In this document: positions 1 through 6,704 of the stretch, piece by piece
How the letters are laid out: each line of letters opens with the position of its first letter
How positions within the stretch are numbered: the stretch's first letter is position 1
From: UBA2137 sp050251555
GTDB lineage: Bacteria; Pseudomonadota; Alphaproteobacteria; Micavibrionales; Micavibrionaceae
Direction: 5' to 3'
Length of the DNA: 64,000 nucleotides
Assembly: GCA_050251555.1 (NCBI GenBank)
Contig: JBFWMN010000002.1
Coordinates: 41,039-105,038, forward strand
Made by a program: the position numbers and the translations under genes
Notes under the pieces: model-generated
Told to the model about the DNA's origin: nothing
The model's database searches: none
The model's input: the letters and a program-made list of their open reading frames with translations, nothing else

Positions 1-1
1 C

Positions 2-565
2 ACCGGGGATCAAGCGCTTAAAGAAGCTGCTATTAAAGCCCGCGAAGCTTTCGTGGCTATGCCTCAGGAAGTTGCCTCCCGAGTTACAGAAGCAGTGTTG
101 GGCCTTGCTGAAAGAGCCGCACAATCTTCGAACACCATTCGCCAGCGTTCCTTTACGGATGTTCAGGACTTCCTGGTCGGCCTGCTGGATATGTCCAAAG
201 GGTTCGAACAGCAAGTTGATGGTATGCAGGCCTCTGCTGCCGGTCTGATCAACTTTGTCGGCACGATCTGCAGAGTTATACCTGGTCTGGAAGATTTCGG
301 TCGCGACCTGATGCAACAAGCCCAAGAACTTATGCCTGATGCTGATTTCAGCCGCTACTCCGGTCTGGTCGGAGAAGTCGAAGGTTTCAGAGATGCTCAG
401 GTTAATGGCAACTACGGCGGCGCTATGGGTAATGCCGCAGGCCAAGCTGACGCACTGATCGGTCAAGTCTTTGGAACGATTACGCAGTATGACGATGCCT
501 ACAGTGCACCAGCTGCTCCTGCAGGTCCTCAGCCTTCGCCAAGCGGTACGGCTTGGGGCCAATAA
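2..565 (+). CDS. Hypothetical protein, C-terminal part (cut by the window edge)
   Basis: The reading frame is open to the first bases of the window, so the GTG at 53 and ATG at 59 are probably internal and the gene starts to the left. The visible 187 residues are mostly helical-looking and polar, with a Gly/Ala-rich stretch followed by a Pro/Ala/Ser-rich tail that ends in Trp-Gly-Gln. No transmembrane segment or known motif is visible, and I do not recognise the family. The gene is followed by a strong intrinsic terminator at 596-620, which supports it as the last gene of a plus-strand transcript. Confidence 0.7.
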   Translation, partial: TGDQALKEAAIKAREAFVAMPQEVASRVTEAVLGLAERAAQSSNTIRQRSFTDVQDFLVGLLDMSKGFEQQVDGMQASAAGLINFVGTICRVIPGLEDFGRDLMQQAQELMPDADFSRYSGLVGEVEGFRDAQVNGNYGGAMGNAAGQADALIGQVFGTITQYDDAYSAPAAPAGPQPSPSGTAWGQ

Positions 566-595
566 GACAAGTTTAGTTTTATCTCTCGTAACTGA

Positions 596-620
596 CCCCG
601 GAGTGATCCGGGGTTTTTTT
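596..620 (+). terminator. Intrinsic terminator of the left-edge gene
   Basis: A perfect 7-bp stem (CCCCGGA / TCCGGGG) with a 4-nt loop is followed by seven T residues. It lies 31 bases after the stop codon at 565. Confidence 0.9.
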
Positions 621-636
621 CGTTCCCCTCAAGAAT

Positions 637-665
637 CAAAAAAGCCGCCCCTATCAGGCGGCTTT
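637..665 (-). terminator. Intrinsic terminator of the small membrane protein gene
   Basis: The stem AAAGCCGCC / GGCGGCTTT has a 7-nt loop. Read on the minus strand it is followed by a run of T. It lies just downstream of the minus-strand gene that ends at 698. Confidence 0.85.
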
Positions 666-697
666 ATCATTTTTTGAAGATAAAACGATCTTATATC

Positions 698-964
698 TTA
701 TTCTTCGGACGCAGAATCGACTGTAACCGCTTCTTCGGTTGCTTCAACTTTTTCCTCAATCACAGCCTCTTCGGAAGGTGCATCGGCGCGGTCTTCTTCC
801 AGAATGATTTCGGCAGGGGATTCCTCTGCGGGATAGTAGGTCACAGGATAAGGCTGCTCTGCAAAGAACACCAGATAACCAACCAGAAAGAGCACCAGCA
901 AAAGCGGAATGAGGATTGCGCTGATGATGCCGATTTTTTTGGCGCGGGATTGATCGAGAGCCAT
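698..964 (-). CDS. Small single-pass membrane protein with acidic tail
   Basis: This is an 88-residue protein of unknown family. Residues 1-10 are basic, and residues 11-35 form one strongly hydrophobic helix rich in Ile, Leu and Val. From residue 45 on the chain is Glu-rich and low in complexity. The expected topology is a membrane anchor with an acidic soluble domain. The start is supported by AAAGGG about 6 bases upstream of the ATG. A terminator follows, so it is probably a single-gene transcript or the last gene after the transglycosylase-like gene that ends upstream at 1048-2211. Confidence 0.7.
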   Translation of the reverse strand: MALDQSRAKKIGIISAILIPLLLVLFLVGYLVFFAEQPYPVTYYPAEESPAEIILEEDRADAPSEEAVIEEKVEATEEAVTVDSASEE

Positions 965-1047
965 AACTTACCCTTTATGCTGTAAAAAATTTCAAATTCT
1001 CTGGGGTTTTAACCTGATTTCACCATCCGATCAAGTCGGCTTTGCAA

Positions 1048-2211
1048 TCAGATTTGGCGCGGAACCATCTGCGCGACACGCTCAGCATCTGCCGCACGCG
1101 CATTATGCATGAAATAGGGCGGCGCAAAAAGCTCATGCCTGTAATCAATATTCGGATCGCGTTTGCGCGGATCGGTCGGACGCACGGCACGCGCGCGCAT
1201 CGTTGCCTGATTCTCTTCGATACGGGCTTTAAAACGCTCGAAGCTCTCGCCTAAGGTCAGAATGCGCCCTGACTCTTTGTCATGGAACAGGCTGGGATTT
1301 TGGGAAATCGTCTCGGGAGAAACGCCATACGCCACAGAATCAGCCGATGTATTCCAGAGCAAACCGCCCTCACCTGACAATTTGGCACGGATCAGTTTCA
1401 AACCGTCTTCCTGCCCCAACACAGAGGCACAATACAGCGAGTTCGGGCCGATCTTGATATCGGGAAATTCTTCGACCAAGGCACGTCTGAGATTATCTGT
1501 GAGCTCATACATCGAGCAAAGTTTCATCATTGCCGCCATAAACGGATCGTTTCTTAATCCCAGAATACCGGGACGGTTAGTCGGTTTGCTCTCATCAATC
1601 ACCGCCTCGTCGATATCGCCGTCTTCAGAACGCCCGATGCGAATGAGGCGCTTGAAACCTTCAGGGCCATGCACGCCCAGCATCGCGGCAAAATTAAACG
1701 AGCGGAAATGAAACGGGCCTGAAATACGCGGCAATCCCGTATCATCTTCTTCGCCGTTATAAGGGGTGAGTTGGCGACCAAAGCGACTTTCGGCCTCTGC
1801 CGCCCCGCATAGATAATCAAACGTCTCTTCTGGGCTCATATCGAGCGCAAAATCCATCAGAGAAGGGGGTTTCAGATAGCTGGCATGAAAATTAGCCAGA
1901 ACCAGCGCACTTGCGTAATCGGCATTAAAAAACAATGACGGGTTTTCCTGAAAACCGATTGCAAGATCATTGGCACGGTCCAGAAATTCACGCGGCGCGT
2001 TCTCGGGCGTTTCCAGCGTTATCAAAGGCCAGTCTTCAACGGAAGGGTAAGGGAGGCGACCAAAGTATCCGTAAATAATATCATGATCGTCGCCGCCATT
2101 GCTGAAATAGCGCACGACACGCGGGCCCACCGTCACACCCAGAGCCGTAGCGCCCGCAGCCACTGCGCCGCCGCCAATAAAAGTCCGTCTGGTAAGTTTC
2201 GGTGTTTTCAT
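1048..2211 (-). CDS. Tat-exported lytic-transglycosylase-like protein
   Basis: The 387-residue protein begins with a twin-arginine signal: Arg-Arg-Thr-Phe at residues 8-11 followed by a Gly/Ala-rich hydrophobic stretch. It should therefore be folded before export. The middle has the layout of lysozyme-like transglycosylases: a Glu in an Ala-Glu-Ala-Glu-Ser-Arg-Phe helix, then a Ser-Gly-Pro-Phe-His-Phe segment like the Gly-Pro-Tyr-Gln-Phe block of that fold. The C-terminal third has a Leu-Tyr-Cys-Ala block, Asn-Pro-Ser-Leu-Phe, and a Thr-Leu-Gly-Glu-Ser-Phe helix. These resemble the ends of alphaproteobacterial transglycosylases. The family assignment is by motif only. AAGGG precedes the ATG. 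The protein at 26131-27531 shows the same C-terminal pattern. Confidence 0.55.
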   Translation of the reverse strand: MKTPKLTRRTFIGGGAVAAGATALGVTVGPRVVRYFSNGGDDHDIIYGYFGRLPYPSVEDWPLITLETPENAPREFLDRANDLAIGFQENPSLFFNADYASALVLANFHASYLKPPSLMDFALDMSPEETFDYLCGAAEAESRFGRQLTPYNGEEDDTGLPRISGPFHFRSFNFAAMLGVHGPEGFKRLIRIGRSEDGDIDEAVIDESKPTNRPGILGLRNDPFMAAMMKLCSMYELTDNLRRALVEEFPDIKIGPNSLYCASVLGQEDGLKLIRAKLSGEGGLLWNTSADSVAYGVSPETISQNPSLFHDKESGRILTLGESFERFKARIEENQATMRARAVRPTDPRKRDPNIDYRHELFAPPYFMHNARAADAERVAQMVPRQI

Positions 2212-2283
2212 GCCCTTTTTCTAACCTGTTTACTATCATTATGTCAAACTTTAATGCGGCTTTTTACTTACGGTTTCAGGTGA

Positions 2284-2311
2284 TTGCATGCTGCCCAAAA
2301 ATCGCTATAGT
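2284..2311 (+). promoter_or_regulatory. Candidate lepA promoter, leaderless
   Basis: TTGCAT and TATAGT are separated by 16 bp. The -10 box ends 8 bases before the lepA ATG, so the transcript would start at or next to the start codon. No Shine-Dalgarno sequence is visible upstream of the ATG. Confidence 0.5.
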
Positions 2312-2319
2312 CATGCGCC

Positions 2320-4146
2320 ATGAGTGAACCGAAAACCAAGCCTCTGACGCATATCCGCAACTTCGCGATCATTGCCCATATCGACCACGGGAAATCCACC
2401 CTGGCCGACCGCCTCATCCAGACTTGTGGCGGGCTGGAAGCGCGTGAGATGAAGGAACAAGTCCTTGATTCCATGGATATTGAGCGCGAGCGCGGTATCA
2501 CCATTAAGGCGCAAACCGTCCGCCTTGCCTATAAAGCAAAAGACGGTATCGAATACCAGTTGAATTTGATGGACACGCCTGGCCACGTGGATTTTGCCTA
2601 TGAAGTCTCACGTTCGCTCGCTTCGTGCGAAGGCTCGCTTCTTGTCGTCGATGCCACACAAGGCGTAGAAGCCCAGACCCTCGCCAATGTTTATCAGGCG
2701 CTTGATAATAACCACGAGATCCTGTCCGTCATTAACAAGATCGACCTCCCCGCCGCCGAGCCCGAGCGCATTGCCGAGCAGGTCGAGGAAGTCATCGGCT
2801 TGCCCGCCGAAGAGGCCATCATGGTCTCGGGCAAATCGGGCATCGGCATTGACGGCCTTTTAGAAGCCATTGTCACCAAACTCCCCTCGCCCAAGGAAGG
2901 TTCTAGCGCAGAACCCTTAAAAGCGTTGTTGGTCGATAGCTGGTATGACGCTTATCTTGGCGTTGTCATTCTGGTGCGCGTCATTGACGGTTACCTGAAA
3001 AAAGGCCAACGCATCCAGTTTATGAACACGCGTGCCGTACGCGATATTGACCGTGTCGGTTTCTTTTCACCTAAACCTGTCTTGATTGACGCTTTGGGCC
3101 CGGGCGAAATGGGCTTTATCACGGCAGGCATAAAGGATATCGAGGAAACGCAAGTCGGTGATACGATCACCGAAGAAAAGCGCCAATGTAAAGAGCGCCT
3201 GCCGGGCTTTAAGCCTTCAATCCCGATGGTCTTCTGCTCGCTCTTCCCTGTTGATGCCTCTGATTTTGAGCATCTGCGCGATTCACTGGGCAAGCTTAAA
3301 CTCAATGATGCGTCACTCCATTTTGAGCCCGAACAGTCCCAAGCCTTGGGTCTCGGTTTCCGCTGCGGCTTCTTGGGGCTCTTGCACATGGAAATCATTC
3401 AGGAGCGTTTGGAACGCGAGTTCAATCTCGATCTCATTCCCACCGCCCCGTCGGTTGTTTACCGCATTCATATGACCAATGGGGATGTCACCGAGCTCTA
3501 CAACCCGGTTGATATGCCTGATGTGGTGCGCATCTCCCATATTGAAGAACCGTGGATCAAGGCGACGATTCTGACCCCCGACGAATATCTGGGCGGGCTT
3601 TTACAGCTTTGCGAAGAACGTCGCGGTCAGCAATTGGGCCTCACATATGCAGGCACACGCGCCATGCTCGAATACAAACTTCCCTTGAACGAAGTCGTAT
3701 TTGATTTTTACGACCGTTTGAAATCGATCTCCAGAGGTTATGCCAGCTTTGACTATGAGCTTGTGGGCTATGACAAGAATGATCTGGTGAAAATGGAAAT
3801 CCGCGTCAATAACGAGGCTGTAGACGCGCTTGCGATGATCGTCCACCGAAGTATAGCCGAAAAACGCGGTCGCCAGCTTTGCGAACGTCTGAAAGACCTC
3901 ATCCCGCGCCAGATGTTTAAAGTCGCCATTCAGGCCGCCATCGGCGGTAAGATCATCGCCGCCGAGCACTTAAGCGCACTTCGTAAGGATGTGACTGCCA
4001 AATGTTACGGCGGTGATATCACGCGAAAACGCAAACTGCTTGAGAAGCAAAAAGAGGGCAAGAAGAAGATGCGCCAGTACGGGAATGTCGAAATTCCCCA
4101 GTCCGCCTTCATCAACGCCCTTAAGATGGGCGATGACAGGAAGTAG
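2320..4146 (+). CDS. lepA: Elongation factor 4 (back-translocating GTPase LepA)
   Basis: The 608-residue protein has the usual length and domain order of LepA/EF4, a ribosome-bound translational GTPase that remodels stalled or mistranslocated elongation complexes. The G motifs are intact: AHIDHGKST near residue 20, DTPGHVDF near residue 87 and NKIDLP near residue 140. Domain II, the EF-G-like domains III and V, and the LepA-specific basic C-terminal region follow. A plausible promoter ends 8 bases before the ATG. The next gene (GNAT) starts inside its last codons, which suggests translational coupling. Confidence 0.97.
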   Translation: MSEPKTKPLTHIRNFAIIAHIDHGKSTLADRLIQTCGGLEAREMKEQVLDSMDIERERGITIKAQTVRLAYKAKDGIEYQLNLMDTPGHVDFAYEVSRSLASCEGSLLVVDATQGVEAQTLANVYQALDNNHEILSVINKIDLPAAEPERIAEQVEEVIGLPAEEAIMVSGKSGIGIDGLLEAIVTKLPSPKEGSSAEPLKALLVDSWYDAYLGVVILVRVIDGYLKKGQRIQFMNTRAVRDIDRVGFFSPKPVLIDALGPGEMGFITAGIKDIEETQVGDTITEEKRQCKERLPGFKPSIPMVFCSLFPVDASDFEHLRDSLGKLKLNDASLHFEPEQSQALGLGFRCGFLGLLHMEIIQERLEREFNLDLIPTAPSVVYRIHMTNGDVTELYNPVDMPDVVRISHIEEPWIKATILTPDEYLGGLLQLCEERRGQQLGLTYAGTRAMLEYKLPLNEVVFDFYDRLKSISRGYASFDYELVGYDKNDLVKMEIRVNNEAVDALAMIVHRSIAEKRGRQLCERLKDLIPRQMFKVAIQAAIGGKIIAAEHLSALRKDVTAKCYGGDITRKRKLLEKQKEGKKKMRQYGNVEIPQSAFINALKMGDDRK

Positions 4147-4576
4147 AACCCAATATGTCGCTCACGACAACGTCACGGATGCGCATGAAAAACGCATCAA
4201 AGACGCTTTGGGCGACTATCACGATCTGATCGGCGCACCACCATTTCAAAAATCTGCGGGCCTGCATCAATATAAAGACGGCGACACTATTGTATGTGAG
4301 GCGGTGTGCGAGAGTGTCTACAAACTCTTCCACATCGAATTGCTGGTCACTTACCCCGCCTATCGTGGACAAGGGTTTGGTGCGGCGTTTTTAAAAGAGC
4401 TGGAAGCGCATGCGCGAGAAAAGGGCATGGTGACCATGAGCCTGTCGACTGCCTCCTATCAGGCCCCCGGCTTTTATACAAAATGCGGATTTACCGAAGT
4501 CGCACGCTTTCCGCTAGGCATTACCCATAACGGAAAGCCGCAAGACAAAATCTATTTCCGTAAAATTCTGGATTAA
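4133..4576 (+). CDS. GNAT-family N-acetyltransferase
   Basis: The protein has about 147 residues and a typical GNAT core: a beta strand (HIELLVTYPAYRG), the acetyl-CoA loop Arg-Gly-Gln-Gly-Phe-Gly near residues 75-80, then a helix and the Phe-Tyr-X-Lys-Cys-Gly-Phe block near the C terminus. The substrate cannot be told from the sequence. The frame is open further upstream, but the ATG at 4133 gives a normal GNAT length and overlaps the end of lepA by 14 bases. Its 3' end overlaps the convergent alcohol dehydrogenase by 4 bases. Confidence 0.85.
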   Translation: MTGSRTQYVAHDNVTDAHEKRIKDALGDYHDLIGAPPFQKSAGLHQYKDGDTIVCEAVCESVYKLFHIELLVTYPAYRGQGFGAAFLKELEAHAREKGMVTMSLSTASYQAPGFYTKCGFTEVARFPLGITHNGKPQDKIYFRKILD

Positions 4577-5631
4577 GCCGCGTCTTTCATAGACTGCATG
4601 TCAATCACAAAACGGTATTTCACATCCGACTTGATCATGCGCTCATAAGCGTCATTGATCTCGTCCATCTCAATCATTTCAATATCCGAGACAATATTAT
4701 GTTCAGCGCAGAAATCGAGCATGTCCTGCGTTTCCTTGACCCCGCCGATCAGCGAGCCGGCAACGCTTTTGCGCTTAAAGATCAGATTGAAACCGTTCAG
4801 TGCCTTCAAGGGCTCAACAGCACCAACCACAACCATTGTCGCATCGCGCTTTAAAAGCCCCATATACGGGTCGAGATCATGCCCGACAGGAATGGTGTTT
4901 AAAAGAAAATCAAAGCTGTTGGCATGCGCTTCCATTGCCTCCTTGTCTTTGGAGATCAGAACCTCATCCGCACCGAGCTTTTTGGCGTCCTCGCCTTTTT
5001 CAGGAGATGTCGTGATCATTACGGTATGTGCGCCCATGGCATGCGCGAATTTCACACCCATATGGCCCAAACCACCCAGACCTATAATGCCGACCTTATC
5101 ACCTTTTTTCACACCCCAATGTTTGAGGGGAGAATAAGTGGTAATCCCCGCGCACAACAGCGGTGCAACGGCCTTGGTATCCAATTTTTCGGAGATGCGT
5201 AAAACAAAATGTTCATCGACAACAATATGCGTACTGTACCCGCCATATGTATGTCCGCCCAAATGTTTGTCCTCGCCGTTATACGTGCCGACAAAACCGT
5301 TTTCGCAATATTGCTCCAGATCCTCCTCGCAGGAATGACAATGTCCGCAAGAATCAACCAGACAGCCGACCCCCACCAGATCACCCGCTTTAAAAGATGT
5401 GACCTCACCACCAACAGATGCAACACGTCCAATGATCTCGTGTCCCGGTACGCATGGGTACAGTGTACCACCCCATTCATTGCGGGCCGTATGAATGTCC
5501 GAGTGACATACACCGCAGTACAAAATATCAATGGCGACGTCTTTTGCGCCGACATCACGGCGCATAATCGCCATGGGCTTAATGTCGCTTTTAGGGTCTT
5601 GCGCAGCGTAAGCAGGTATCGTTTTGGTCAT
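4573..5631 (-). CDS. Zinc-dependent alcohol dehydrogenase, cinnamyl-alcohol/YahK type
   Basis: The 352-residue medium-chain dehydrogenase has both zinc sites. Catalytic zinc residues lie in CGVCHSD and GHE. The structural zinc lobe is CGHCHSC with a following Cys (EQYC). The dinucleotide fold has GLGGLGHMG near residue 185. Proteins of this subgroup reduce aldehydes with NADPH in the cytosol; the exact substrate is not visible. AAAGGACC upstream of the ATG supports the start. It is convergent with the GNAT gene and seems to be a single-gene unit. Confidence 0.92.
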   Translation of the reverse strand: MTKTIPAYAAQDPKSDIKPMAIMRRDVGAKDVAIDILYCGVCHSDIHTARNEWGGTLYPCVPGHEIIGRVASVGGEVTSFKAGDLVGVGCLVDSCGHCHSCEEDLEQYCENGFVGTYNGEDKHLGGHTYGGYSTHIVVDEHFVLRISEKLDTKAVAPLLCAGITTYSPLKHWGVKKGDKVGIIGLGGLGHMGVKFAHAMGAHTVMITTSPEKGEDAKKLGADEVLISKDKEAMEAHANSFDFLLNTIPVGHDLDPYMGLLKRDATMVVVGAVEPLKALNGFNLIFKRKSVAGSLIGGVKETQDMLDFCAEHNIVSDIEMIEMDEINDAYERMIKSDVKYRFVIDMQSMKDAA

Positions 5632-5737
5632 GGAATAGGTCCTTTAATGTGTCTGTGCCAAATGCATGACTCAAACTAGGGCGCGCCTCGCCCCCAGACC
5701 AGACGCATCACATAAAAATAGGAAGAAAAAGCAGAAA

Positions 5738-6091
5738 TTATTTGCCGAGATAAGCAGGGCTGAAGGCATAGGAGGTCCCTGTCGCCTGCTCCCAGTTAAA
5801 GGCAGCGTCAGCGTCTTCATAGGGGTAGGGATCAACCCATTCCGTAATGTAAGGGCTTTTGGAAGCATAGGCAGCCGCCCCGATAAAGCTTGCGGCCTGC
5901 CCAACAGCAAAACTGCCATACAGAGCGCCCACCTGAACCAGCGGGTCAAGACCATCAACCAAGCCTGTCGCCTTGGTTAAAGCAGCACCTAAAGCGCCTG
6001 CAGCCGTGCAAAAAGCCAGAATCAGACGACCCGTTTTCGGATCGCGACCCATCGCCTCTGCGGCGGCATCATCTTGAGGACGCAATAACAT
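5738..6091 (-). CDS. Hypothetical protein with hydrophobic Gly/Ala segments
   Basis: The 117-residue protein belongs to no family I recognise. Residues 22-45 and 52-75 are rich in Ala, Gly and Leu and could form two membrane helices or a helical hairpin. The C terminus is Tyr-, Pro- and Asp-rich and looks soluble. No ribosome-binding site precedes the ATG, but a good promoter-like pair lies just upstream (6101-6130, minus strand). A leaderless message is therefore possible. Confidence 0.6.
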   Translation of the reverse strand: MLLRPQDDAAAEAMGRDPKTGRLILAFCTAAGALGAALTKATGLVDGLDPLVQVGALYGSFAVGQAASFIGAAAYASKSPYITEWVDPYPYEDADAAFNWEQATGTSYAFSPAYLGK

Positions 6092-6100
6092 AATGTCTGA

Positions 6101-6130
6101 ACATTAGAGATTTTTATTATAAAACGTCAA
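6101..6130 (-). promoter_or_regulatory. Candidate leaderless promoter
   Basis: On the minus strand, TTGACG and TAATGT are separated by 18 bp. The -10 box ends 9 bases before the ATG at 6091. Confidence 0.5.
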
Positions 6131-6176
6131 AAGAATTCGATATTGCGCCGCAATAGTTTCTGACCGATTTGTCTAA

Positions 6177-6194
6177 TAGATAAAATTTTATCTA
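6177..6194. promoter_or_regulatory. Perfect 18-bp AT-rich palindrome, possible operator
   Basis: TAGATAAAATTTTATCTA is perfectly self-complementary. It lies between divergent genes, about 80 bases before the plus-strand start at 6274 and about 50 bases upstream of the minus-strand promoter candidate. Confidence 0.45.
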
Positions 6195-6273
6195 ATCTTC
6201 ATCTCCCGTTTATCTGCCCGCTTTAATATATATTTTGCAATGCAATAAATAGTCAAAGGGGTTACTGAAAGTC

Positions 6274-6591
6274 ATGTTACTTGAGCTTGAAGAATTTATT
6301 CAATCTGTCCGTTTGAATAGTGACGGCGCTGATTTGAACGGCAGTTTTTTACATGCTGCACGTGCACTTAACTTAAAAAGTCGCAAGCTATCAGATGCGG
6401 AACACGCCCATGTGCTGGCTGACTATGAGTGCCTGTCTTTCGTGGACGGAAATCTGTCCTATGTCATCGAAGACGATTCCATTATCGGCATCTTACAAAA
6501 AGGGACGCATGGCTGTCTGCCGCTTTATATGGATGTGCCCTCAGGTATGCTGGACGCCCATCTGCCGATCTTTCGCCAAGCAGCACATTAA
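6274..6591 (+). CDS. Hypothetical small soluble protein
   Basis: The 105-residue protein has no signal peptide or membrane segment and is moderately acidic. No motif is recognised. AAAGGGG lies about 13 bases before the ATG. The gene has its own terminator at 6626-6654. It sits directly upstream of the four-winged-helix regulator but is separated from it by this terminator. The divergent intergenic region contains an 18-bp palindrome that could control it. Confidence 0.6.
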   Translation: MLLELEEFIQSVRLNSDGADLNGSFLHAARALNLKSRKLSDAEHAHVLADYECLSFVDGNLSYVIEDDSIIGILQKGTHGCLPLYMDVPSGMLDAHLPIFRQAAH

Positions 6592-6625
6592 GTTTCAAAA
6601 ATCCTCCACATTCTATCATTTTCGA

Positions 6626-6654
6626 AAAAGGCCGCGCTTGACACGGCCTTTTTT
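6626..6654 (+). terminator. Intrinsic terminator
   Basis: The stem AAAAGGCCG / CGGCCTTTT has a 9-nt loop and is followed by T residues. It lies 35 bases after the stop codon at 6591. Confidence 0.85.
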
Positions 6655-6704
6655 CATATTTACTCCTAAGTCATTCGATACTGCGTAACCGGGGGGTAAA
6701 AATT

